From NCBI GenBank assembly GCA_030549495.1, contig JAUIRK010001052.1:930001-994000 (forward strand): DNA of 64,000 bases. The letters run 5' to 3'. The DNA is from Nectonema munidae (Eukaryota; Nematomorpha; Nectonematoida; Nectonematidae). Shown here piece after piece: positions 39,101 through 48,500 of this stretch (positions are counted from its first letter, which is position 1; the number at the start of each line of letters is the position of its first letter). The position numbers and the translations under genes are program-made. Below the pieces are notes generated by a model. That model saw nothing but the letters and a program-made list of their open reading frames with translations. It searched no databases and was not told where the DNA came from.

Positions 39101-41820
39101 TATTACAAATAAATAGGAAAGTTTGTGTCAAGAATGTCATGTATATGTAAATGTATCTAATAAAAAATGTTGTAAATGACAGAGCTGAAAGAGCAGTAGC
39201 ATTCGCAACTCGTTTTCACTCAATTCTCACCAATAAAGAAGAAGACAAGCAATTTCTTTTCCAAGTAGTAGAGTACCACAGAAATTCAGTTGGTCATCCA
39301 AATAAAAGCACCTATACTTTATTTCAATTTTTTTATTGAATAAATAGAGGTTTTTTTCATTCTTACTAGTGTTTGCCATATGATATCTTAAATAAAACCC
39401 ATATGTCTTGACCTCTTTTTTTTCTTTAAAAAAGATTTTTTTGAGATTTTCAACCTCTTTGAGGGGTGGGTAAATATTTACTTAGAAACATAAAATTTCA
39501 CACAGATTATTTTTTCCTATAGGAGACGCGATTTCACTAGTGTACGTTATAAAAATAAAGCCTTTACTTTTTTGGTACACCCTAGTATCTATGTATGATT
39601 CCGCCAACACTAAACCTAATCGCAACCCTAACATTAATGCTGATTCTACACTATTCATAACTAGGGTTTCTTTCCCGGGATCTCGTTCAATTTTTAGCTC
39701 GAGAAAATTTCGAGCTCTTCTAGGAACCATATTGGAACTTTATTTCCTGAAAAATTGTGAAAATATTCAGGAAGTCACCTTTGAAGAATGATCTTTTAAA
39801 AAAGTATATTCAATCTGATTTCGGCGGCACATGTGTGTAATCAGTCATTTTAGACTCTAAAACTTGATGGAACAGCTTATTAGCAATGCTTGAAAGATTT
39901 TTTGAATTGAAATATCCGATTGCAAGGGCTTTGATTGACTTGACAATTTTCAATACTTTAACAGAGATTGAAATGACCCAAATCAAAAACATTGTTTGTT
40001 TTCTTTAGCCTCTCAAAATAGGTTTAGAAAAACTTTGTAATAGAAAAGCCACCTGCTCACTGCTGAAGCAGTATTTGATTTTTTCGACATTGAGCTGGAT
40101 AAAGAACCTTCTAGTTTTTCATTAGCTATCAAAGAAAAGTTAAATGATCGAATTTTGAAAAGGAAAAATGTCGATTTAGTTGGAATGTTAAAATATTTGA
40201 ACCAGGGAGTCTTTGTTGGATGAACTTGAAATAGATGACGTCGAAGACACTTTGTCTTTAGAAGAGAGGTTGGAAATGACACTTGAAAGAAAAATGAAGG
40301 GTTCAGAAAAGATAGTTGAAAAGAGGACAAGAAAGTTGGAAGCAAGAGCTTATGAAGTTTGAAGCAAATGGGGTGAAATCAACTACACCATAATAAAATT
40401 AGAAAGAGCTTTAAAAACAGTACCACCAACATCCGTTGATGCTGAAAGAGCTTTTTCGTCGGCTACATTTTTTACACAAAAATCAGAACACGACTATCAC
40501 CGGAGAGTATTAATTTTTTTTTTTTGAAAAAGTATTACAGTAATAAAGATTGATTTTTTTCTAATAAAATTGTTTTATTTTCCACGTTTAAGTTTGAGAA
40601 CGAAAAATAAATAAAAGAAAAAAATTTTTCGCGATTTCCCGGGAGGGGTTTAATGATGTAATTACAGAAACCCTATTCATAACCTCTAAACTTGGAACTA
40701 TTATTCAAATACAATATAAATAGAAAATATATTTAACAGAATCATAGCAGCAATTAAAAATGATCTTTCTCAAATAAGGCGAAAAATTAGCAAAAAATAT
40801 TTTATCAATATTTTTGTTTCTTCAAACAATTTTTAACGTTAGAGCACTGTATGTTCGTACGTGCATCGCCGCACATTTTATTATTTTGCCACACGTTGGA
40901 AAATGGTGATGTGAAGTCTATCATAGTCTCACTTTTTATAGCCCGCATCATACCCATACTTAAGGTTCTTTTAGAAAATGAGCAGATAACGGATCTCGTC
41001 CATTGACCCCAACTTGGAGATCAGGTGTAGTCAGGCACATCATTCTTGTTTTCCCAATCCAAATGTATTTCCAATTTACTAATACATAGAAAAAAATACG
41101 ATTCATAAATGCTAGTATGCACTCGATTTTACTATTATAAAAGTCAATACGGACAAACCACAGTTTATCCGCGCTACAATAATAAAACCCATGTTCGATC
41201 TTGTCAGGGAAAAGTTGTTGTGGATATTCGCGGGTGTGAGTCTCTTAAAACGCGCTCGGACTTAACGCCCGCACAGTGCACTAATACGTGTATATCAAAG
41301 CTATTTTAAGAATTGAAACCAAAATATTTTATTTGGAAAAGCTTTCAACCCTAACATAGATTTTACGTTTATAGCGTGAACATAGAGCTGTATAGGAACA
41401 TATTTGGGAGTGTTTTGAATATATTCTTTTTTAGTTTTTTTAAAAATAAAGTTTTTGTATTATATATTCTCAGTTAACTAACTAATGTAAATCGTATCAT
41501 AAATACGTATCAACAAAGCATGTCTTTATTTAAGCTCGCTCATGACTGGTTCATATTCAAATTTCTTCAGAATATTCAATCTCAACTCCAAAAGCGACTT
41601 TATATACGAAGCTTCAAAAGAATGCATCAAACCAAAGAGCTTGCTAAAGCCAAAAAAAGTGGTTTTATCAAATGCATCCAAAACGCGCAAAAAAGAGGAA
41701 GTTTTTATAGATTCGTTGGACTTTAACAAAAAGATTTTACACTCAGTTTGGCATCCATTAGAAAATATTATTGCAATCACAGCTAGCAATAACTTATACA
41801 TATACCATGATAAACAATAA
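21159..41820 (+). CDS. PPP2R2A: PP2A regulatory subunit B (B55/PR55), nine coding exons
   Basis: B55 is a seven-bladed WD40 propeller that gives the PP2A A/C core its substrate choice, for example in mitotic exit. Exons: 21159-21168, 21225-21293, 24524-24624, 24680-24845, 28749-28894, 31575-31722, 31782-31946, 32767-33028 and 41535-41820. All introns are GT-AG, and the phases join to 1353 nt with no stop, giving 450 residues (family 443-453). Diagnostic stretches are [10 protein letters not shown] near residue 10, [18 protein letters not shown] near 40-57, the signatures [14 protein letters not shown] and [15 protein letters not shown], and [10 protein letters not shown] then [12 protein letters not shown] near the end. 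The ATG at 21159 is chosen for length. Sequence upstream to an acceptor at 21108 is also open (KSINYFATKKRKLNGG), so longer isoforms are possible. It is more diverged than fly twins but every conserved block is intact. The symbol names the family; this is the invertebrate twins orthologue. Confidence 0.93.
21225..21293 (+). CDS. PP2A-B55 exon 2
   Basis: Encodes [18 protein letters not shown] and NVTD, the B55 N-terminal signature. The acceptor is TTTTAAATTTTAG and the donor GTAATT. Confidence 0.9.
23745..23894. mobile_element. MITE with Tigger/pogo-like TIRs, copy 2
   Basis: A 150-bp element. The left end is TACAGTCGAAACTGCTTTAG. The right end, inverted, is TACAGCCAAACCTGATATAA. The inverted repeats are imperfect, about 24 bp. 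Same family as 5956-6121. Confidence 0.6.
23997..24229. mobile_element. MITE with 20-bp TIRs (TACAGTATA)
   Basis: A 233-bp element. The left end is TACAGTATAGATCCTTCATA. The right end, inverted, is TACAGTATATATCCTTTGTA (16 of 20 match). TA flanks fit Tc1/mariner/pogo. No coding sequence. Confidence 0.6.
24524..24624 (+). CDS. PP2A-B55 exon 3
   Basis: Encodes [20 protein letters not shown] and [13 protein letters not shown], the first WD40 blade. It is followed by a 55-bp intron (24625-24679). Confidence 0.95.
24680..24845 (+). CDS. PP2A-B55 exon 4
   Basis: Encodes [20 protein letters not shown] and [20 protein letters not shown], then [10 protein letters not shown]. This includes B55 family signature 1. 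The donor is GTATTA at 24846. Confidence 0.95.
24846..28748 (+). other. PP2A-B55 intron 4 (3.9 kb)
   Basis: Carries the retroelement fossil at 26100-28070 (antisense). At about 24955 it carries a hAT-like scrap (CACTGGCGGATTTA, with GGAACCGCC following), whose other end is not clear. The remainder is AT-rich with no gene seen. Confidence 0.75.
26100..28070 (-). mobile_element. Retroelement fossil A (LTR/DIRS-like)
   Basis: Minus-strand pieces of a retroelement run N- to C-terminal from about 28070 to 26150. They are a Ser/Lys-rich gag-like part (27615-28067), a reverse-transcriptase part (about 26823-27200) and an RNase H part with the NPADEPSR motif (26153-26450). It is broken in several places and no terminal repeats are recognisable, so it is an old fossil. 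It lies antisense within the host intron. Gene order suits LTR-type or DIRS-type elements. The family is not certain. It is related to fossil B but belongs to a different lineage. Confidence 0.65.
28749..28894 (+). CDS. PP2A-B55 exon 5
   Basis: Encodes [20 protein letters not shown], then [17 protein letters not shown] and [12 protein letters not shown]. The [10 protein letters not shown] block is typical of B55. The donor is GTAAGA. Confidence 0.95.
29265..29555 (-). other. Unidentified coding-like frame inside an intron
   Basis: The minus-strand frame includes [20 protein letters not shown] and [20 protein letters not shown]. Composition is more protein-like than the surrounding noise, but I recognise no family. 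It may belong to a mobile element remnant. It is antisense to the host gene. Confidence 0.3.
29768..29995 (+). repeat. Possible solo LTR-like or promoter-like block
   Basis: About 230 bp, GC-richer, starting TGTGAGTGCTAGTCCC and ending GGAGAAACACA, with an internal GTATATAAGGG TATA-like box. The TGTG...CACA ends fit a solo LTR, but no target duplication is seen. Low confidence. Confidence 0.25.
31575..31722 (+). CDS. PP2A-B55 exon 6
   Basis: Encodes [20 protein letters not shown], then [20 protein letters not shown] and SLEVHNEVF. This includes B55 signature 2. It is followed by a 59-bp intron. Confidence 0.95.
31782..31946 (+). CDS. PP2A-B55 exon 7
   Basis: Encodes [20 protein letters not shown], then [20 protein letters not shown] and [14 protein letters not shown]. 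The acceptor is AATTTTTTCAG and the donor GTAAGA. Confidence 0.95.
31947..32766 (+). other. PP2A-B55 intron 7 (820 bp)
   Basis: AT-rich. Nothing else recognised. Confidence 0.8.
32767..33028 (+). CDS. PP2A-B55 exon 8
   Basis: Encodes [20 protein letters not shown], then [20 protein letters not shown] and [20 protein letters not shown], ending SWNGDST. The donor GTAAAT at 33029 opens the 8.5-kb last intron. Confidence 0.95.
33650..36610 (-). mobile_element. Retroelement fossil B (LTR/DIRS-like)
   Basis: Minus strand, N- to C-terminal from about 36600 to 33650. There is a proline-rich gag-like region (about 35400-36550), a linker with the start of reverse transcriptase (about 34800-35150), and then reverse transcriptase with a YLDD active-site motif plus RNase H (33658-34686). 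Broken at a few points, but the pol part is long, so it is younger than fossil A. No terminal repeats or tyrosine recombinase were recognised. Family placement (gypsy-like or DIRS-like) is uncertain. Confidence 0.75.
36840..37160 (-). mobile_element. Tc1/mariner-like transposase fragment
   Basis: Minus-strand translation gives [20 protein letters not shown], then [32 protein letters not shown] and [16 protein letters not shown]. The NDAPCHS and PM.N.IEN motifs mark the second and third catalytic regions of IS630/Tc1/mariner transposases. One in-frame stop is visible and no N-terminal part or ends were seen. Confidence 0.7.
38856..39147. repeat. Local duplication, about 95 bp, 196 bp apart
   Basis: 38856-38952 and 39052-39147 share ATTCCCATTTTGAAG, then ACAAATAAATAGGAAAGTTT and GTGTCAAGAAT, with scattered differences. 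Confidence 0.65.
39151..39340 (+). pseudogene. Fragment of a repeated protein family (DRAERAV)
   Basis: The frame reads [20 protein letters not shown] and [20 protein letters not shown]. From memory this is a C-terminal block of an uncharacterised multi-copy family in invertebrate genomes. Only this block is present here, so it is a relic. Confidence 0.45.
39661..40674 (+). mobile_element. hAT transposon relic with intact 8-bp target duplication
   Basis: It begins CTAGGGTTTCTTTCCCGGGA and ends, inverted, AGGGTTTCTGTAATTACATC with CTCCCGGGAAATCGCG just inside. ATTCATAA is directly repeated at 39653-39660 and 40675-40682. Inside, the + strand keeps a hAT dimerisation tail ([20 protein letters not shown], about 40405-40465) and a more decayed middle part from about 39870. 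About 1.0 kb remains of an expected 2.5-3 kb or more, so most of the transposase is lost or scrambled. Confidence 0.8.
41535..41820 (+). CDS. PP2A-B55 exon 9 (last)
   Basis: Encodes [20 protein letters not shown], then [40 protein letters not shown] and [16 protein letters not shown], then TAA at 41818. The last WD40 blades and the normal B55 C-terminus are complete. Confidence 0.95.
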
Positions 41821-41924
41821 ACACTGCAAAATTGATGGTGTAACTTGGTGTACTTTCGCTACGAAACAACAACAACGAAAACCTTTTTCATTCTGCCTTT
41901 TTTACACTAAAACTGAGTAAATGC

Positions 41925-41930
41925 AATAAA
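41925..41930 (+). terminator. Poly(A) signal AATAAA for PP2A-B55
   Basis: First AATAAA, about 105 bases after the stop. A second lies at 42127-42132. Either may be used. Confidence 0.5.
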
Positions 41931-42126
41931 GTATACGAGTTTCAGAAACCGAGTGAATATTCCCTCAATAATGTCCACGGAAATTTATTTTTAAATTTCT
42001 TTATATAAAATTGCCCATAATAATAATCCTATATTTTCTTTAGCATCAAGTCGTCGTCACTTTGGCATATTACTTATATTTTTTATTTATGTAAATATAT
42101 ACTTCTTGTTATAATTATTACTTTGG

Positions 42127-42132
42127 AATAAA
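42127..42132 (+). terminator. Second poly(A) signal AATAAA for PP2A-B55
   Basis: AATAAA about 310 bases after the stop, in AT-rich 3' flank. Confidence 0.4.
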
Positions 42133-43455
42133 ATTTAAAGTATTCTTATTTCTAACATTTAGGAATTTTGTGTCATAGCTTTTGACCTTTTCGCCCCTAC
42201 TCTACAATAAAGTGAGTCTAGGACAAAATTAAAATTATTTTAGTCTGTTCTAATGAAAAACGTTTAAAAACTATTTTAAACCTACAGAAAAACAACCAAG
42301 CATCCTCACCTTAGAAATAATTTTTGCATATGCCTCTTATCCAAGTAACATACTCTTATTAGTTCTTAGCTTATTTGATTGTGCAGAAATTTGTATTCAC
42401 GAAGTATATTCGGACGTACATACAATATCCCTGGTTCTAAGAGAATTTTACGTAACGAAAATTGCCAGGGAAATAACGCCATTGACAAATTAAAAGATTG
42501 ACAAAAGAGAATCTAGCCTAAATTATGATAATTCCTTGAAAAATAATTTTTCATATTGATTCTTGAAAGACTGGTTTTCTTCCGTTTAAAATATTATTAT
42601 AGATATTTTAACTAACCCTAACTCTTTACATTAAATATGTTTTAATACCAAATCAACCATGATGGTTTCATTTTTGGACTCAGATTTTAAAATATCTGTC
42701 AGTGTCAATCAAATTAGACTTTTACTAGTGTTGAAACTAGTATCGTTTTTTCAGAGCCGTTTTCGGTTCTCAGTTTGCTCAATGGAAACCGGGAATCGCA
42801 ACCATTTATATAAAAAAGTTATTCTTTAATTTTGGGAAAGAGTTAAAAATTACAAAATAAATACAATTATACATCTTTATTCATGAAGTAGCTTTTTAAA
42901 AAAACTAAATCATTTAAGGTTTTATGCTAGAGTCTTGTTCTTTTTTTAAGAGAAATAGTGAAGCAAAGCCTTCTACGATTATGTGCTTGTTAGCTTTATT
43001 GTTAAGAAAGCTGCATAGAGTTGATCCGGTTTTTCTGTACGCTTTCCTGATGAAGGGTTTTTAATATTTTTTTTCTTCAATTTCAGAGAAAACAAAAAAT
43101 TTTGATACCAATTTTCGATCAATATTTTCCATTATTTTCTTCACTAACAAATTTTTGAAAATGGTCATATGGCATTAAATTCTGACTTTGTCAAAACGGT
43201 AGTCATTTTTTAAATCTTTTTAAAAAATTTCAATCATCATTATTATTTTTATTTCCTTTTTTCTTTTCAATTGTTTGTATTCTCCGATCATTCTACTATT
43301 TTTTCCCATCACAACGATGAGAATCATGAAGATTATCATACATAACTTTCACTATAGTTAAATTAATTCTATATATGATTAACCCCGGTAGTGCTGGTCT
43401 AAATTTGTCCGCTTTCTCAGATAGAGTTTTTCTCAGATATTATTAAGTTTTTATA
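42133..43455. other. AT-rich DNA downstream of PP2A-B55
   Basis: No gene seen. A scrap near 42720-42800 (GAGCCGTTTTCGGTTCTCAG, with a weak palindrome) may be a transposon remnant. Confidence 0.45.
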
Positions 43456-43459
43456 AATA

Positions 43460-43960
43460 TTTTTAATGTTACATATATATTTCAATTATGCTGAATTCAG
43501 TGGTGTTGTCCATTATTAATCAAAATCAATCAAACCTGACAGAAAATTGATTTATATTTGACAGCTCATCTCAAAAAGGAACTTTTTATTTAAATAATTA
43601 TATAAAGTTTTTACACATATATACCATTTTCAAATATTCACTGAATTCAGCGTTGATATTCATTTTTTATGAAAATCAATCAAAACTGTCAAAAAATTGA
43701 TTTATCTCAAAAAGAAACAATTTATCCGAATAATTATATAAAGTTTTTTACACACATATACTCATTTTCAAGTAGGCTGTGTTAACTAGTGATATTCCTT
43801 TTTTTTTAAATTAGTCCAACCTGACAAAAAATAATTTAAATATGACAGCCCATGTCAAAATTAATATTTTTATTCTTATAAAAAGTTTTTTATACATTTC
43901 AAGTATGTAGAATTTAATGGTGATGTTCATTTTTTATGAAATCAAAAAAATCGAAAACCT
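43460..43960. repeat. Diverged tandem repeat, period about 130-150 bp
   Basis: Four successive units carry variants of GAATTCAGTGGTGTTGTCCA, an AATCAATCAAACCTGACA block and an ATTATATAAAGTTTTTACAC block. Units start near 43490, 43640, 43775 and 43905. Confidence 0.65.
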
Positions 43961-44990
43961 GTAAATCAATGTTAAATATATAAACATAAAAATAACTTCT
44001 ACTTGCAGTATTTCTCTGGTAATTATTTTCTTAATTTATTTAATAAACCAACTTTAGGTGTTTAATTCACTCAAAATGTTTCATTTGTCTGTAACTTATG
44101 TATTTCGATAGGACCTCCATCTTTTTGGCTACAAATTCGTTATCGACTCGTAGTCTAATAATTTACAGTATGTAATTTTGCTATTCATTCTGTGATGATC
44201 CTTTCTTGGTAGCTTTTTTTCATTAGAAATTTATATTATTCAATGTGTGTTTGAAAATTTTTTTATAAGGATAAAATTACATTTTCCTCTCTCAAGCATT
44301 GTGAAAAGAATCTTCTTGATAATCTTAGACTTTTTTTATCAGTATGGTGTATTTTATTATCAGGCGTGAATATTTGTCAACCAATCTCAGTTCAAAGGTT
44401 TTTTTCTGATGAATCATTCGTGATGTTCATTGTTCAATTACAAAAGGTTGTCCACGTTCTTCATCTAAAAAATTCTCTCTTTGACGCAAAAGGAAAAAGA
44501 TGGACAAATTTAATTTAAATTAAAAATATCTTGATAGTGACTAAATTCTCACATGTTGGCATCTGTGCCATTTTTGATAAATCTGACCTATTCTAAGTTT
44601 TCAGATTTCCTACTCATCTTAGTTAAATGATAATTGTAATCCTAGATGATAAGCTATAGATTTAAATATTTTTCATTTGTAAAAGAGGAACGTCTTTTTC
44701 ACAGTTACAATCTTTTTTGAAGTATATAATTAAACCACTTCCTATTTCATTAGAACATGGTAGATCTTCCATTTAGTCAAGATACATATTTTTTTTAATT
44801 ATTTGTTTTGATCACATGTTCTCTTTTCAATTAGTTTTCAACTTGCTTCCTTCTCTCATACAAATTTTCAAAAGATTTTATAATACGTTTTGTTTGTTTT
44901 TTAAATAAATATTTCATACTCAAGATGATTAAAGAAAGTATTATAAGCCAAAATATACAAAAAAAAAAAGTTTATTTTTACTATATACCT
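43961..44990. other. AT-rich DNA, no gene seen
   Basis: Nothing recognisable between the two tandem arrays. Confidence 0.5.
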
Positions 44991-44994
44991 AATA

Positions 44995-46745
44995 TGCAAA
45001 AATTTTTTACAGAACTGATTTTCAGGCATACATTACTAATTCAATTGCCACTTGGGGATATTTTTTAACCGTATTAGTCAAAATCTAGTATAGAAATAAA
45101 ATAAGCATAGTCGAAAAACAGATATTTTATTTTTTTGAAACAGTATCTAGATGTAAACCGCAAATCTGATTGAAGCTTTCAGATATTTTAAAACCATAAA
45201 TGCCAAACCTGCATCCAAAAATGAAACCAGCATCTTCCATTTGGCATTAAAACAGATATTTTATTTAAATTTCAAAAATATTTCTCTAGACATTAGACAT
45301 AAAACGATCCTTTGATTGACACTTTCAGACATTTAAAACCTTTAAATGCAAAAACTGATTTCAGAAATAAAATTATTATGGTCGAATTGGTATAAAAACA
45401 TATTTCATGTAAAATTAGAGAGAATATTTTTAGATATAGTTTTCAGACATAAACCGCAAATTTGACTGACTAGCAGTAAAACCTCTAAATGCGAAAACTG
45501 CGTCCAGAAATGAAACCATCATGATCTATTTGCTATAAAAACATATATTTCATGTAAAATTTAAATCAATATTTTTGAAAACAAATTTAGAAATAAACGC
45601 AAATTTGATTGATACTTATAGGTATTTTCAAATCCAAACTGCATCAATCGAGTCCAAAAAGGAAACTAGCATGGTTGATTTGGTATAAAAACATATATTT
45701 CATTGTAAAATTTGAATGAATGTTTTAGACAATTTTTAGAAGTAAACCGCAAATTTGATTAACACTTATAGGTATTTTCACATCCTAAATGTAAAAAATA
45801 AGTTTAGAAATGAAAACATGATCGATTTGGTATAAAGCATATATTTTATGTAAAATTTGAAGGAATGTTTTGAAGACAATTTTTAGAAGTAAACCGCAAA
45901 TTTGATTAACACTTATAGGTATTTTCACATCCTGAATGTAAAAAATGAGTCTAGAAATGAAACTAGCATGGCCGTTTTATATAAAGCATATATTTTATGT
46001 AGAATTTGAAGGAGTGTTTTGGAGACAATTTTTAGAAGTAAAGCGCAAATTTGTTTAATAATTATAGGTATTTTCACATCCTGAATGTAAAAACTGAGTC
46101 CAGAAATGAAACTTGCATGATCGATTTGGTATAAAACATATTTTATGTAAAATTTGAAGGAATGTTTCAGAGACAATTTTTAGAAGTAAAGCGCAAATTT
46201 GATTAATACTTATAGGTATTTTCACATCCTAAATGTAAAAAATAAGTTCAGAAATGAAAACATGATCGATTTGGTATAAAGCATATATTTTATGTAAAAT
46301 TTGAAGGAATGTTTTGAAGACAATTTTTAGAAGTAAACCGCAAATTTGATTAACACTTATAGGTATTTTCACATCCTGAATGTAAAAAATGAGTCTAGAA
46401 ATGAAACTAGCATGGCCGTTTTATATAAAGCATATATTTTATGTAAAATTTGAAGGAATGTTTCAGAGACAATTTTTAGAAGTAAAGCGCAAATTTGATT
46501 AACACTTATAGGTATTTTCAAATCCTAAATGTAAAAACTGAGTCCAGAAATGAAACCAGCATAGCCGATTTAGTATAAAACATATATTTTATCTAAAATT
46601 TGAAGGAATGTTTTTGGAGACAATTTTTAGAAATAAACCGTAAATTTGATAAACACATATGTATTTTCAAATACTAAATGTAAAAAATAAGTCCAGAAAT
46701 GAAACATAATAGCCGATTTAGTATAAAAACAAATATTTTATTAAA
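44995..46745. repeat. 148-bp satellite array with a three-unit higher-order period
   Basis: About twelve tandem units. The motif AAGTAAACCGCAAATTTGAT recurs at about 45739, 45887, 46036, 46184, 46331 and 46480, a spacing of 147-149 bp. Units also carry ACTTATAGGTATTTTCACAT and a GAAATGAAAC block. The left units (45000-45500) are most diverged. The block 45780-46020 recurs almost unchanged at 46221-46464, about 442 bp (three units) later, showing recent multi-unit duplication. Confidence 0.85.
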
Positions 46746-47160
46746 TATATTTCTGATTAATCAAAATTTAATTGACATTTTCTAAAAAGTAGCCACGATT
46801 AGAGAAAAAATTAAATATTTAAAGTGTTATGCGTTCCAAACTGTATATAATTATAAATTTTCAAGGTAGTATATAATATAGATCCTAAATTATAAGGTTA
46901 ACTACTGATAATTTCAAAATTTTAATTTTTGATTGCCAGTTTTGGACATGAAAGGGTCATTCAACTACCATAAAAATGGTTTCAAAAGATGCAGCTAGCA
47001 ATTTTAGAAAGAGTCACAAAATTTGAAGTGATATGATTCAGCCAATTTTGTACAATTAATTTTTTAGGAAAATAAAACCACCTAACACTAATAGGATTAA
47101 ACTTTTTAAATAAACTTAAAACAATTTGATTTCGTGAATTAGGCAAACCTCGTTACAATT
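46746..47160. other. AT-rich DNA, no gene seen
   Basis: Right flank of the satellite. Nothing recognisable. Confidence 0.5.
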
Positions 47161-47164
47161 TAGT

Positions 47165-47305
47165 CATACTGGTTATGGTAGTGTGCTTGCTTAGTATCTA
47201 TGCTATCATGACCTCAACTATCGAGTCGAAAGTGCAAAGCTTGGCTGATGAGCTTTCAAAAGGAAAAACATGTTCTTCGGAAAGTACAGCATATGGCGTA
47301 GCCTA
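47165..47305 (+). repeat. Dispersed repeat, copy 1 (pair with 50068)
   Basis: Shares GTGTGCTTGC, then ATGCTATCAT, GTGCAAAGC and AACATGTTCT, in the same order and spacing, with 50068-50225. An element of unknown type. Confidence 0.5.
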
Positions 47306-47579
47306 AATAGTACTGTATTTATATACCATTTTTCTAATAATAAAGTAATTGAAGTTTCGAAGATAATATTAACTAGAATATTAATTAAACAATTTAGGGT
47401 TTTTTTCATATCAGAGGTCTGGCAAGACCTTCGGGGAGACAACTTGCCAGCCTTATTATATATTTAAATGTGTAAAGTAAGGGGAGCCAACGATATATTT
47501 AAAAAGAATAAATATTTTTTGATTTGAACATTTTTCGATTCTTTGATTATTCGACAAATATAATATTTAAAATCTTCCA

Positions 47580-47965
47580 AAGTATAGGTAATAACTTTTG
47601 TAACATCGTATGAGGTAGCAAAATATGAACAGAAAGTTTGATATTTTTTCATTTTTTAAAGAATATTTTTGGATTCTTTGATTACAGAATTTTATTTTGA
47701 TTATTTGATAAAATATATTATTTAATATCGTGAAAAAAATAAATAACTTATGTAGCATCGTCTCCCCGAATGAGGTATATCAAATCTTACATCTAGCAAA
47801 ATATGAACTGATAGGTTGGAGATGAATTATCGCTGTATACAAGTTGGAGATGAACTATCGTAGTATACAGGTATAATGTATATAGGTAATAACTTATATA
47901 GCATCGTCTCCCCGAATGAGGTATATCAAATCTTACATCTAGCAGAATGTGAACAGAAAGTTGAA
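47580..47965. repeat. Direct repeat of a roughly 75-bp block
   Basis: 47743-47815 and 47888-47960 share TAGCATCGTCTCCCCGAATG and AGGTATATCAAATCTTACAT, 145 bp apart. A more diverged partial copy lies at 47587-47645. Confidence 0.7.
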
Positions 47966-48170
47966 CATTGTCTCCCTAGTTATTTGTACATGGAATAGAA
48001 ACCATCGTAGTATACAGGTTGAAGATGAATCATCGTAGTATACAGGGTGGAGATGAATCATCGTAGTATACCGGTTGGAGATGAATCATTGTAGTATATA
48101 GTTTGGAGATGAATCATCGTAGAATACAGGTTGGAGAAGAATCATCGTAATATACGGGTTGGGGATTTTT
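47820..48170. repeat. 28-bp minisatellite
   Basis: At least six units of the form GGAGATGAATCATCGTAGTA plus TACAGGTT are contiguous at 48001-48170. Two more diverged units lie at 47820-47870. Confidence 0.85.
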
Positions 48171-48189
48171 ATATAAACAAGTTTATTTG

Positions 48190-48369
48190 CCTGTTGGTTG
48201 GTTTTCTATCAAAGTACTTTCAGGCGTAAGGCTATCTCGCATATGCTTGAGGATGGTTAATCACAGTTATTTGTAATTTTAGTTTTTAAGAGTTAGAAGC
48301 CTTGGGGATCGAACCCGTGATCTTCAGCCGTTAAGCTGAGTGTACGTACACCCTAGCAAACATTGAGGC
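48190..48369 (-). repeat. tRNA-derived SINE, copy 1
   Basis: Read on -, the head is GTGTACTCAGCTTAACGG-like and is followed by GGGTTCGATCCCCAAGGC (an RNA polymerase III B-box), then ACTCTTAAAAAC, TGTGATTAACCATC and GATAGCCTTACG, ending in a CCAACCAAC-type tail. It matches the + copies at 58269, 58511 and 60003. Confidence 0.75.
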
Positions 48370-48403
48370 ACTTATTTGACAATTAAATCATTTAAGTGTG
48401 GCT

Positions 48404-48500
48404 CAGGGGCGTATCCAGGACGGCGCCTGTAGTGCCGTGCCCCTCCATTTACTGGAGGTGCACCTCCCTCTTTTATACTCTAAAAATTAAAAACTATTAT
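48404..48500 (+). mobile_element. hAT-type transposon end
   Basis: CAGGGGCGTATCCAGGACGG followed by a GTGCCCCTCC-rich block resembles the left terminus of many non-autonomous hAT elements. The partner end was not found. Confidence 0.35.

Larger units (their letters stand above)
33029..41534 (+). other. PP2A-B55 intron 8 (8.5 kb), element-filled
   Basis: In order: an unrecognised minus-strand frame (33113-33427), retroelement fossil B (33650-36610), a mariner fragment (36840-37160), a local duplication (38856-39147), a repeated-family scrap (39151-39340) and an hAT copy with target duplication (39661-40674). 40690-41530 shows nothing I can name. Confidence 0.8.

Noticed and set aside
39605-39640. 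CCTAATCGCAACCCTAAC as telomere-like repeat
   Set aside because: Only two imperfect units, with no array.
48001-48170. Regular 28-bp repeats that could suggest a CRISPR array
   Set aside because: Units are directly contiguous with no unique spacers, and the setting is a eukaryotic genome.
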